From positions 124,001 to 188,000 of the forward strand of contig NW_022985452.1 in the NCBI RefSeq assembly GCF_010093595.1: a DNA stretch of 64,000 bases, given 5' to 3'. Each line of letters starts with the position of its first letter. Position 1 is the stretch's first letter. Position numbers and translations under genes: made by a program. This DNA is from Mytilinidion resinicola (Eukaryota > Ascomycota > Dothideomycetes > Mytilinidiales > Mytilinidiaceae). Of the stretch, positions 1 through 10,049 are shown piece by piece. A model generated the notes under the pieces. It was not told where the DNA came from. It saw only the letters and a program-made list of their open reading frames with translations, and did not search any database.

Positions 1-1282
1 GCATGCTGCCAGCCAGCCCTATCGCCGTCGAAACAGCGGCCATCTCCAGGCCCGCGAGTGGGAGGCCCAAGGCGCCCCGTCCGATGCCGACGAAGGCCTC
101 CGGATGCTCGCCACATGCAGTCCGAATTCACCTCTCGCATCCCGGCGCCGTCTGCAGTAGCCCCCATGCTGTTCGGCAGCGCGCCACCAACGCAGGGCGT
201 GGCGCCCATTACCCGAGCCGCCTTGACGCTTCCAGAATCGTGGGACCGCAACCTCAATTTCCCCTAGAGCTCCCACGCCGGAGCCGAAGCCACCGGCTTC
301 ATTGTGACTAAGGGTCAGCTGCCGAGTGCTAGACGCGGCTCGAGCTCGCGTGCTTCAAGAGACATCTTGTAAGCAGCAACTGCTGCTTCCTGCTCTTGAC
401 TGCAAGGAACCAAAGGTATAGGGCTGTCCCCAAAAGGTATAGGGCTGTCCCCACTCGAGTTGAATTGCTTTTCTATCCGTCCGGAGTACAGGATACGCCC
501 CACACAACATCGCTGTAGCTCGTTAGCCTCAATAGGTCCTTTTTAAAGATAGCGCCCGACATCTTGGTCCTTTGGTCCTGCCCGTATTCGGGGCTGTCAT
601 GTTTAGGGTTGTCCATCGCAATTTATATCATCCTCCGTCGTTTTCGGGGCTCTACAAGCGCTCGGGATAAGCTTCACTAAGCACATTGACGGCTAGACTA
701 GTCGGCCGCCGGTGCTGCAGAGCGTATCAGCGCTTCGAGTTGTTCCCCGTGAAGTAGGCGAGGTGTCCGTGGACTGACTCGTGAGGTACATGTATGACGC
801 TTTTATTCAAGGAAACACTGCATGAGGTGGCCTCAAGATCAATATATCGGGGAACACCTCAAGGACACTTCCGTTCCCTCTCATTGGGCACTCCCTTTTG
901 TTTTTCAGAGATCTGAATGAGACATCTGCAACACCGGGATCCACGCCTCGATGTCATCACGTGATATCAAACAAGCGCGTCTAGGATAGGCAAAGAATGT
1001 GCCGCGGGCACGCTCGGTCAGAGGGCAATACTCCATGGGCCCAGTGCCGGAGGAGCCTTGAGAAGAGCTCTCAACACGGGCAGACGAGTGAGGCGGGATG
1101 GAGTGTTTCATAGGTACGAGCATTCCTAGGTCTATCTCCATATCTCTCCTTCAATCAACCAGTTTACAATTACTTTTACAGTAAACAAAAGTCTACAAAC
1201 TCCGACCCATGCTGCAATATGCTTCTTGTACAGTACTTTTCCCCCAGACTAGCCACCCCAGACAACGCTTCTATCCCTAAGC
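1..1282. other. Left-edge region without a recognisable gene
   Basis: No open frame here has coding character or a family I recognise. The first 300 bases are GC-rich and open in several frames on both strands, which is what GC-rich DNA gives by chance. A short tandem repeat at 412-452 is the only structure seen. The final 140 bases hold the likely 3' flank of the minus-strand gene that ends at 1283. Confidence 0.5.
412..452. repeat. 21-bp tandem duplication
   Basis: The unit AAAGGTATAGGGCTGTCCCC occurs twice, at 412-431 and 433-452, one base apart. Diverged fragments of the same motif (GGGGCTGTC, then TTTAGGGTTGTCC) follow at about 590-613. It may be the edge of a dispersed repeat; only one locus is visible. 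Confidence 0.75.
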
Positions 1283-1876
1283 TTACAACATCGCCAGACC
1301 AGCCACCACTCCAGCAGCAAGCCCAAGCATCTCCCTCACCGCCACCGCCGACGCCGCCCCCGTAAACTGGCTCGTCGTCGACGGCCCCGTCGCCGTCGCC
1401 GTGAGGTTATTTCCCCCAACCGACACCGTTGGCGTAATTGACAGACTCGCCGCCGATGTAATCACAGCAAACGTGCTCGCTCCTGTCTCCGTCGTCGCGG
1501 CTACAGCTCCCGACGACGGCGTAACCGTATACGCCGCCAACCCCGTCGCACTCGCCTCCACCGCGCTCGTGGCCCACGCCGACGACGCGCTCACAGTCGC
1601 CGGCGCGCTGCCAGGGCCGTAGCCTGGCAGGTAGCTGGGGACGTAGCTGGCGGTGCCGACGTAGGCGGCGCAGCCGGGGACGGTGGTTTTGGGCGGCGCC
1701 ATGCCGCCGCCGCAGTCGAGGGGCGCGCACAGCTCGCCCGTGCCGGGCACGTACCACAGCACGTAGGCGCCGCCGAAGGAGACGGTGTTGGAGGTTGTGC
1801 AGCCGCTGAGGTCGGTTTTGGCGAGGGCGGTGGTGAGGAGGGCCGCGAGGGCGGGGAGGAGGGATTTGGGGAGCAT
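1283..1876 (-). CDS. GPI-anchored secreted protein (siderophore-biosynthesis-like annotation family)
   Basis: A single-exon gene for 197 residues. Residues 1-19 form a classic signal peptide ending ALA before KTDLSGC. The mature N-terminal half (about 20-85) has regularly spaced cysteines in DLSGC, GELCAPLDCGGG and VPGCAAYVG. The motif CGGGxAPPKTTVPGC marks a widespread family of fungal wall proteins often named siderophore biosynthesis protein in databases without functional proof. The middle is Ser/Thr/Ala-rich and likely O-glycosylated. The last 20 residues are hydrophobic after small residues, fitting a GPI-attachment signal. The likely place of action is the cell wall or plasma membrane surface. 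The start is the first ATG of the frame and begins the signal peptide directly. Molecular role unknown. Confidence 0.85.
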   Translation of the reverse strand: MLPKSLLPALAALLTTALAKTDLSGCTTSNTVSFGGAYVLWYVPGTGELCAPLDCGGGMAPPKTTVPGCAAYVGTASYVPSYLPGYGPGSAPATVSASSAWATSAVEASATGLAAYTVTPSSGAVAATTETGASTFAVITSAASLSITPTVSVGGNNLTATATGPSTTSQFTGAASAVAVREMLGLAAGVVAGLAML

Positions 1877-3191
1877 TTTGGGTGGGTGTGGGGTTGGTTG
1901 GAGCGAGTGGGTGGTTTGGCAAGGTTTGAAGGAGCGTGATGGTAGGTAGGTTGGAGGTTTTGGGGGTGAACGAGTGACGGCAGAAATTCTGCTGGATTTG
2001 TGGTTTGGGGAAAGAAAGACGGAGAAGTGGTTATGTAGAAAAACGAACGTGTGGAGCGTGAGATATTAATCGAACAGGCAGCAGGGCGGAAAGAATGCTT
2101 TATACATCTATTTGAAGGAGTGCGCTGCCGTTATTTCCGTGAATTTCTAGGGGTGTTACATCGGCGGCGTGTTTTAAGGATCCGCTAGTAACGGATGCCG
2201 GCGCGGTTGGCTGAAAATAGATCGTGGAAAGGGGCAGGGCGAGAAAATTTAAAGGCGCCGCGAGTCGAGGCGGATCCTTTGAACTTCTATCACATTTTCG
2301 CGGTGAGCGACGGTTGTTGAGGAGTACGAGGTTCGTCTTGTAGGAAAGTTGTGGGTTTGCGATCATCAGCGATCGTCGGATCTTCGTCGACGAGCAGGGA
2401 GGTTAAGTTTATTCTTGTTCTGTGGGTTTTTGTCAGCGGGTTTTAGTGGTCTGGTGCTTGCAATTTCTCCACTTGTTTCATGTCCCTGTCGTCGTTATTC
2501 TCTATGGTAGTATTAGAAGGATTCGAGGGATTCGAGGAGGTGCTCGAGGTGTGTTAGAGTTACGGTATTTTATCGTCACTCGGATCGCCGTTTTAGAGCA
2601 TGCCTTGAAGAAACAGCGAGGTAACACGCGTCCCCCGGCTCTCGCGTGTGTGTTCAGTCCCGTGATCACGATAATGAGATTCGTCTTCTACACAGCCAGC
2701 GTTCATCAACCTTCTTTACGAATCGTGGAACGGTTAAAGATCCGAGGAGGATGATATCAAACCCTCGAATGTTCGTTAGTCACCGGTGTCACATCGCCAC
2801 TCTGCCCACGTTTCGGAAGATTGACTTCCCGACCAGGAACTAAATCCCACGTGTAGCAAGTCGATCAGCTCTCTGAACGCGGTGTTGTTATCAACCGGTT
2901 GTACAGTGTTCACTTTGATAGCGCGTAGACAAAGCGTTGGGAATGTAGACTTCAACGAAAACGATGTCTCGATGTCTCACATCCCAACCACATGACCTCA
3001 AGTAAGTCATAACTCACGATAGGTGCGTCGTTCTCTACCGAGTGCTTGTTAGGAGTGTGAGACACGTTGGAGAGAGATGAATTTAAGTACTTCAAAGGCC
3101 TGGGTGGATGACGAGGCTGATTCTCATTTTTGCGAGTCTCTTCGTCCGAACACACATCAAGACAGTCGCACTACCTTGACACGTTGAAGTA
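1877..3191. other. Divergent intergenic region
   Basis: This stretch lies between the divergent GPI-protein gene (minus) and the peroxiredoxin gene (plus) and should hold both promoters. Short open frames occur (for example 2422-2754), but none has a recognisable motif or convincing composition. Nothing else was seen. Confidence 0.5.
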
Positions 3192-4417
3192 ATGGCAGCA
3201 CTCGCTAAAGTGCGTATCGGCGAACACGCTCCAGACTTCGTATGCGACGCTGTACTCGCCGGCCAGTTCAGAGGTAGTAACTGTACATTTCAGTTCTTGC
3301 GCCGTGCTAACCAGTATTCAGAGATTTCCCTCTCTTACTATAAAAGCAACCGCCAATGGCTGCTTCTTATGTTCATTCCAGCCACCTTCTCCTTCGTATG
3401 TCCTTCGGAAGTTCTCGCTTTCCAGAACACCCTTGATGAGTTCACCGACCGCAACTGCGCTGCGGCGTTTGTGTCTGTCGATACCAAACACAGCCTCTGG
3501 CACTGGCAAAGCCTGCCACCACGATTTGGTGGATTAGGTAAGATAGATTTGCCGTTGCTGGCGGATCCAAGCCATAAGATGAGCAAGGACTATGGGTGCT
3601 TGATCGAGGACGAAGGACTGATATTCATTACCGATCCGAGTGGGATTGTGCAGCAGGGAAGCCCACCACCCGTAATTTCACGCCTCAAACTCAAATCTGA
3701 CCTTCACAGATTACCGTCAACAACCTCGCCGTCGGCCGCAGCGTCCTCGAAGCACTCCGCCTCGTCGAAGCCTTCCAAGCGGTCATGATCCACGGCGTGT
3801 TGTGCCCCGCGAACTGGGCCATCGGCGCCGACACCATCAAAGACGACTACGACGAGAGATTCGCGCGCCTCCAGGCGGAATTCGGCGACATCGAAGTCGC
3901 AGACCTGGACGCTAAGCACGGGCTCTCGCGGACCGTGAGCAACAGCAGCGGGCAGAGCCACCGCGGTACGCCCTCAGTGAGAAGCCCGCTATCGGCGAGC
4001 CGCATACCAAGCGGCAATGGGAGCTGGGCGAACGTCCGTAGGTCGAAGGTCCGGCTCGAGTTCGCGGATCCGGTTGAGAGCCGGCCAGGCACACCTGCGA
4101 AGGAGTTCCCGCCTTCGCCGGGACTGGACAAAGTACCGTCGCGGACGGTGAATGGGAGCCTGATTTTGCAGCATCTGAGGGTGAAGTCGGAGACCCCGGG
4201 GTCGCCGGGCAGTGCTCCTCCTCATCGAGGCCTCCCACCGCCCGCGGCGCAGGGCGCGACGAGGCTGCAGCAGACGTTTAAAGTGTTCAGGAAGCTGGAC
4301 ACCGGGTTAGGGACGCCGAAACTGGAGTTGGAGCCGCGTACGGAGAAGCTTGAAGGGTCTCTGAATGGTGTTATACGTGAAAGGAGCTATTTTGAGATTG
4401 TGCCGGAAAATGCCTGA
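3192..4417 (+). CDS. 2-Cys peroxiredoxin with long C-terminal extension and a damaged splice donor
   Basis: Thiol peroxidase of the AhpC/TSA type, reducing peroxides with thioredoxin. Exon 1 (3192-3273) gives [18 protein letters not shown] 48-nt intron (3274-3321) with TGCTAAC branch joins it to EISLSYYKS. The peroxidatic Cys is in FSFVCPSE and the resolving Cys in GVLCPANW. Between them the family blocks [16 protein letters not shown] and [23 protein letters not shown] are clear. The second intron should start at 3657, giving 53 nt to the acceptor at 3709, but reads GGAAGC where GTAAGC is expected. Nearby alternatives are GTAATT at 3672 (38-nt intron, five extra residues, about 379 residues total) or GTGCAG at 3648 (62 nt). 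Beyond the normal family end at about residue 190, a basic Ser/Pro/Gly-rich tail of some 180 residues stays open. The gene may be functional through a cryptic donor or may be decaying. Confidence 0.75.
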
Positions 4418-5053
4418 AACGAGAACTACGAATGGAGAGGCTGAGAGGGCACTTGATAGGATTTCGCAGTACGAGTTTAGGTATTTAATGATTAAATTGG
4501 GGTTCTTGAGAAGTCTGAAAATCATCGAAAAGAGGGTAACCATTGATGTATTCTGAGTTTGTTGGTTGCCAATGTTGCATCCAATTCACCGAGTATGAGG
4601 TATAAGTCTCCGCAGAGACTTTGGTAACATATACACCATGTTCATCACACGTTGAGGAAGGTCCACCCATACCGCACCGCATCGCAAAGAAGCCATACCC
4701 TTCCCTAAGCTTTCCCGTCCGCTGTGGGACCTCTAACAGTGCCCCTCGGAACATAACCTTCCTCTGGTTTTGCTTACACCTATTCTCGCTCTACGTAGCG
4801 TGAACCCTCGATGAGAGATAAAACCATCCGGGCTGAAATCGAAGGGGCGGAACTAGCCTTAAGAGGGGTGTTAGAACACTGAAGCAGGTCCACGAAATTA
4901 TAATCGCAGCGAGTAGCGTGACTGGGGCCCTAATCCAACGCCGTGCTTGCAACATTCGAGGCTGCACAGGTTGAATGGGCGTGGGGTGGTTCGGTGCAGT
5001 AACAGCATGCGCAGCCTGAAGTGTTCCAGTAGAATGAGAAATTAATCTGGACT
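4418..5053. other. Convergent intergenic region
   Basis: It separates two convergent genes (3' ends at 4417 and 5054). It should hold two polyadenylation regions. No additional gene or RNA is apparent. Confidence 0.5.
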
Positions 5054-6061
5054 TTAGCCATTGCTCTTCTTCCGAAGATCGTTCCACATGCGGTCCACAA
5101 CCTGGAAGACAGCAGTAACCAATTGCATGGTCTCGGCATCAATGCCTCCTTCGCCAAAACGTTGCTGAATCTTGTCCGGATGCCATTTTACGCGTTCGAG
5201 CTTTAGTAGAGTACTAAGCCCATCCTCAGCAACTGGTGCGTTCAGGAGAAACTGTTCGATAGCGTCCTTTTCTACATCCTTCCACTGTCCTGATCGAATT
5301 GGCCATGGAATGACGTTTCGAATTGCCACCTTCCCGCTCTTCTCTTGGTCCGCGTTAGCCTTGAGCTCCTCCCATCTCTTGTTGTACGTCGTCCACGACT
5401 CTTTTGTCTCTTTCGCTTTCTTTCTAGCCTCCCCTTTCTTAAGACTCGCTTCGACTCTCGCCTGGAAGTCCTCTCTTTCTTCCTCCATCTGGCTCGTCTG
5501 CTCCCTTGCCTTCTCTGCTTTCTTCCTCCGCCGCCTCTCCTGCTCCATCCGCACACGCTCCTCCTCGATATGCTCGTGGCTCTTTTCATACATCCGAGCC
5601 CTGACATATGCAGCGTACTCCTCTTCTGTCATCTGCTCCAGCTCGCCCTTAGGCCCCTCTTTTGTGTTTGAGTATATGTGCATTGGCTGGCCATAGACGC
5701 CTTCCCAGTACGCCGCACCTTCATCGTCGGCGAGGGCGTCGAAAAGAGACTCCCGGAATGCGGAGTCTGGGTCTAGGTAATGCGTTGACCGCGCGGTTGC
5801 ATCGTAGCTGTCGTCGAACTCGCTTGGATCGTCTTTTGGGCCTGAGTACTGTTCATTGCGCCGCTTGCTGCTGCGGTGGTGGTGACGGTGATGGCGGTGA
5901 GAGCGCCCGTCGTCCTTCTCTGATCGACGCCTCTTCTCGCTGTTTCGGTGCTCTGTGTCGTGATCCTTCTCCGATCGTGCCCGCTTCGTCTTGAAACGGA
6001 ATTTGGTAGGTTTCGAGGTGCTGTACTCGTCGCCAGCAGGGTCAACCCCAGTGGCCTCCAT
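5054..6061 (-). CDS. NF-kappa-B inhibitor-like protein 1 (NFKBIL1) family protein
   Basis: An intronless 335-residue protein. Residues 20-75 are strongly basic with a His-rich run (HRHHRHHHRSS), resembling RS/RH-type nuclear segments. Residues 85-150 hold the block YWEGVYGQP...MTEEEYAAYVRARMYEKS, followed by a long charged helix (about 150-245) likely to form a coiled coil. The C-terminal 90 residues contain LLKLERVKWHPDKIQQRFG, an HPD-bearing segment like helices II-III of a J domain that is typical of NFKBIL1 homologues, then TAVFQVVDRMWNDLR. The human relative is linked to mRNA splicing factors; a nuclear role in RNA metabolism is a reasonable inference but not shown. The ATG chosen is the first in frame. 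The family call is firm; the function is not. Confidence 0.82.
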   Translation of the reverse strand: MEATGVDPAGDEYSTSKPTKFRFKTKRARSEKDHDTEHRNSEKRRRSEKDDGRSHRHHRHHHRSSKRRNEQYSGPKDDPSEFDDSYDATARSTHYLDPDSAFRESLFDALADDEGAAYWEGVYGQPMHIYSNTKEGPKGELEQMTEEEYAAYVRARMYEKSHEHIEEERVRMEQERRRRKKAEKAREQTSQMEEEREDFQARVEASLKKGEARKKAKETKESWTTYNKRWEELKANADQEKSGKVAIRNVIPWPIRSGQWKDVEKDAIEQFLLNAPVAEDGLSTLLKLERVKWHPDKIQQRFGEGGIDAETMQLVTAVFQVVDRMWNDLRKKSNG

Positions 6062-6607
6062 GATTCTGGCCGCGGGTGTTTTGAAGTCGTCGCATTAAGG
6101 AAAGGAATCTGGGAGGGTGCGGAGCGTTGGTGAAGGTTGTTGGGCAGAGAAATGTGATGGTGACGTGCGGTCACCTTTAGATAAAATGCTTGGCGCGCCT
6201 CAAATTGGGACCTCACCTTTACGACTTCACCTCACACCTTCAACATCTATTCAACATGCGCTTTTATGCGGATCTCTCACTTGCAATGAAACAGAGGAGT
6301 TGTAGTAGCTTCTGAGTATGATTAGCTTTTAAGAGAGGCTCGATAAGGCGGAGTATATTGACGAAAGTCTGTACATAATGTATTATACGTTGGCTTGACG
6401 CTGTTTAGGGCGCTTTAGCAGATTATTGTAGATTCGGAAGTTTCGAAGTTATTATCTTTGACCGAGCGAATGAGGTAACCTTGGTAAATTGTGAGTAATT
6501 CTTGTTGTCTAGTTCTCATTCTGCCTAGTGTGCTTCAACACAGCCTTAGAAAATTGGATGCACATGTAAAAGTCACAACTTTGTGAAAACTTCCTTGATC
6601 CATAACA
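6062..6607. other. Intergenic region
   Basis: It contains the upstream region of the NFKBIL1-like gene (minus, start 6061) and the 3' flank of the ankyrin gene. AT-richer than its flanks. No gene seen. Confidence 0.5.
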
Positions 6608-8021
6608 TCAGTCAACCCTTATCACAATACCAGTCTCGTCGTATCTCCTCAAACACTCGCAGTCCGGGTCCAGCCCGTACACTTCGCTGGTCATTCTCAT
6701 CACCTCTTGCCAGTGCATCCATATCCCTTTCCTCGACATCCATATAATCAACGGACCGTGTTTGCATGAGTTCCCTCGCCATTCAAACTTCATGTCTGCC
6801 CTCCCCTCCTCCGGTAGCCTGTACTGCGGGTCCAGCGCCGCATATTCTAGCAATAGCCGTACGATACCTATGTGGTACTTTTCGACTGCCAACCCCAGCA
6901 CGCCGCCGCTGTTACTCATGTTACACTTCTTGACACTTACTCCATTCTCCAGCAGCAACTTGACACAATCGTAAAACCCAGGCGCCGTCGCCAGCAACAG
7001 CGGTGTCCGAGACTTGTGGTCCTTCACATCAATGTCTACGCCCAGTTTGAGGAGACATCTCAAAATCTTCTCCCTTCCCGATCTCGCGGCCTCCAAAAAT
7101 GCTGCCTGCTTCAGAATTTCGAGGTCGAACGACTCCTCGTTTTCATCGCTCTCCAGCCACCATCCTGTAAACGGGAGTTCCAGTTCGCAAAAGGATGAGT
7201 CGCCACTCAATATGGCCGCACGATTCAACAGGTCCTCCACGATTCCGGCATTCCCACTTTCAACCGCGCACATTACAAGTTGACGCCACTTTTCCATGCC
7301 CCAATCAGTCGTAGACGGTACACAATTTCCAAATCGGCCGGTCGTAAACGAATTTAACATACCGTTAAAATTAACCATACCTTCGCAAAGAGCGTACAGC
7401 GCTTCGCCGTGGTCCTCGCGCGAGGTGAGGGATATGCTTGATTGAGCAGCGCGTGTAGAGAGAAGGTCGAGCATGTTGTTGATGCTGTACGTGATGACGT
7501 TCGTGTTGCGGGCAAGGTGAGAGACCTGCTGATAGAGGCGCTCAGCAACGAGTCGCGGATTCCAGCGCCAGTCGTACTCTGAAGTGGCATGAGCTTCGGT
7601 AAGTTGGGAGGCGAGGGCACGCGTGATTTCGGAGTCGAAGAGTCCTGGATGGGTCAGTCAAGTGCTAGCTGATATTATTTCTTGGGATTTGAAATAACGT
7701 CAAGCGTGCCCCTGTACTCTAAAAATCAAAATAACGACCGAAAAACTAGGATTTTGTAGTGGTCTGAGGAACGAAGAGGGACTTGAAAAATGTATAGTAG
7801 TGTCTCAGGAAGTTGAATGGGAGAACTATAAGGATAGTGATTGGGAATAGAGAAACCGTACTGCAAACTAATCTCAACCTCGCTACCTTCCGCACATTCG
7901 CCCGCACATTTAATCTTTTATTTATTCGGAAATCTGAGCCCGCCTGTCATTGCGCTGTGACAATGTAATCGAGCATCAAGCGAAAGAGCTCGAGCGGCCA
8001 TTCAGAGAAGTTGTTCGCCAT
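6608..8021 (-). pseudogene. Ankyrin-repeat protein gene with an in-frame stop
   Basis: The main exon (6608-7644) encodes about 345 residues with at least three ankyrin repeats: AAFLEAARSGREKILRCLLK, then TPLLLATAPGFYDCVKLLL, then VLGLAVEKYHIGIVRLLLE. Upstream, a 217-nt intron (7645-7861) with donor GTACGG joins it to an exon ending VARLRLVC, giving the common fungal junction RLRLVCRLFDSE. The frame opens with ATG at 8021 and the typical N-terminus SEWPLELFRLMLDYIV, but codon 25 (7949-7947) is TGA. The frame is otherwise intact on both sides and no intron of usable size removes the stop. Either the gene is disrupted, or translation begins downstream. Such proteins are numerous, variable and of unknown role in filamentous ascomycetes. 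The split is read directly; pseudogene status is inference. Confidence 0.6.
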
Positions 8022-9071
8022 TGTGGCCGTTCTCTTGCCTCGATGAGGTGTAATGGAGCGGAGTTGGGGGATTCTGGAGGAGAAAGGTTTTACGATGGAA
8101 CGTTATAGGCACCCGCAAACGAGGCTCAATCGGTCTTTGGAGCCTTTTACAGAGTCAGACCCACCTGCAGGTTGCCAGAAAGGCTTGGCATTTTTACATC
8201 AGAGATCTAGCGAGGTTGATTTCGTGACTTCTTCCACCCTCCGCGTCCCCTTTGCATGCACTGTCAAAGTGCCGCTACGTAACGAGGAATAAATCACTCG
8301 ATGACATGTGGAGAGTGTCCCGACTACAGTGCCGCCCGCTAAAAGGAAAGAGATCGGGGAGGACTTGTCTTGTCCGGTAACACTCTAGGGTAATAATTCG
8401 CGCGCTTTGCTTGAAAGTTCTGGTAGGCCATAGTCTCTAGTTGGGTCATAGCAACTAATGTCACCACATTTACTGAGCGAACTATTATAACATCACATGT
8501 CCGCAGCCCTCCCCAAAAAACAATTCTCCCAATTCGGGATGGTGAGCATTAAAAGAGCAGAAAAACAACGGGCTGGGGTTTCTTGGTTTGTGGATAAGTG
8601 TTATTTTCACAGAGTTGACATGTCAGGAAACAACGTTTGGGATTTTTAGTTTGTTAGTGGAACCAATCTAAGTGAGTCGAACTCATAACTCTGGACGGCC
8701 ATCGGCTAACGAGGGACTTTGTGGGGACTTTTGTTTCATAGGACTCAGCTGCAGACGGTCCTAATCCCAGGATTATTGCTGGACCGGCCGGAACAAGAAA
8801 GATCATATTCTCTTACTGGAGGACAACTCCAGTCAGGAGACTGACTATCGAGCACGACTTCAACTCACCTCATTCACCTCGGGATTGCATTGCTCAAAAA
8901 CTCGTCGTTACACTCGCTGCTTGCGAACGCTACCAGACATTCACCAGGTGGGTGCTCTCTATTACCACTTTCACGCGGTTTTATAGTATGAACCTCTGGT
9001 CATCTACAATGCTATAGGCACGTCCTTATCCCTTCTTAAAAGCCTCACCAAATTACACCACCACCAAACGC
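8022..9071. other. Divergent intergenic region
   Basis: Upstream region of the ankyrin gene (minus) and the orphan gene at 9072 (plus). The open frame at 8053-8292 has no recognisable features. Nothing else seen. Confidence 0.45.
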
Positions 9072-9657
9072 ATGGGCACCTCCGGGCTTAACGACAACGC
9101 TTCTACCTCGAGCTCCAGCTCTGCCAACACTCCTATGGGTCAGCAGACCTATCAGACTACAGAAATCAGCAACACGCAGACAGGTAACGAGCGCATCATC
9201 ACTGCCTTCCCCTCCCGGAATAGAGCTGGACCCTCCGGAAACCAAATCAGCCAAACCTCTCCAATCGGAATCCCGCGAAGCCAACTCTGTAAACCCTTCC
9301 ACTCCCGTTGGGTCCGCGAAAGGGGTTCTAGTCCTTGATCTGAAAGGCATTCCAATCCGCCGTGGTGGTCCCCACCCATCCCTCCAAAGGACAGCTTCAG
9401 GCCAGCTCTTCCAGGAGAATAGGTCTGATCTAACTCGAGAATGGAGCTCTAGCTCGTTGGATAATCTAGACTTAGAAGCGCCGTTCAATTACAATATCGA
9501 TGATCGAGTCGTACATCCACCTATGTCTGACGAGGAATTTGAGGCGCTTCCGGAGTGGGATGACAGTAAGAATGATGGCGAGGCGGATAATGAGGGCGGA
9601 GGAATGCCATTGAACGGTGTAGAACGGGCACCAATAGACGGCGGTGCAGAACGATAG
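9072..9657 (+). CDS. Small hypothetical protein, two exons
   Basis: I do not recognise this gene. Exon 1 (9072-9183) starts MGTSGLNDNAS and is Ser/Thr/Gln-rich. A 40-nt intron (9184-9223, GTAACG to AATAG) restores one frame through to 9657, giving about 181 residues. Exon 2 reads ELDPPETKSAKPLQ, then VLVLDLKGIPIRRGGPHPS, and ends in an acidic tail with MSDEEFEALPEWDD. The protein looks mostly disordered, with no signal peptide, membrane segment or cysteine motif. Continuation of an open, compositionally uniform frame across the proposed intron is the main support for a real gene. The 40-nt intron is at the short end for this window. It lies 390 bp upstream of another orphan on the same strand. 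Confidence 0.5.
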
Positions 9658-10049
9658 ATCCGGCGGCTGCTCTTACAAGCTGCTGAACCTGACCACGATA
9701 TCATGAGGCTGCTAGCTAGAACTGCACACTCGTAGTAGCAGATGGAAGAGTGCGATGCCTAGGTTCGACTATGTAGGCTGCTTCTAAGGTCTGTGCCACA
9801 TTTCATACGATGGCTAGATGATGTCGGGCATGGTAGCAAAATGAAGTAAACGAATGATCTCAAAAGATCAAATTCCAGGCTGAACCTTGCCTGTCAGAAG
9901 CAAATATCGCCTTCAGATTTGTCGGGGTGTTGTGAGGCATCCTAATTCGTAGTGAATGAGTGACAGTACTGCTTGTTGACATACGCCGCAATCTGCGGCT
10001 CCTCCTGCTTCCAACCCCATCAGCCACACCAGCCGCTCCTGCATCCACC
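9658..10049. other. Short intergenic region
   Basis: It lies between two same-strand orphan genes and presumably holds the promoter of the downstream one. The frame of that gene stays open upstream to 9960, but its first well-placed ATG is at 10050. No other feature seen. Confidence 0.45.

Noticed and set aside
1401..1922. Frames on both strands overlapping the GPI-anchored protein gene
   Set aside because: GC-rich shadows; only the frame with signal peptide, Cys motif and GPI signal is credible.
9750..9780. GGTTCGACT as a tRNA T-loop on the plus strand
   Set aside because: No acceptor, D or anticodon arms can be built around it; a chance match.
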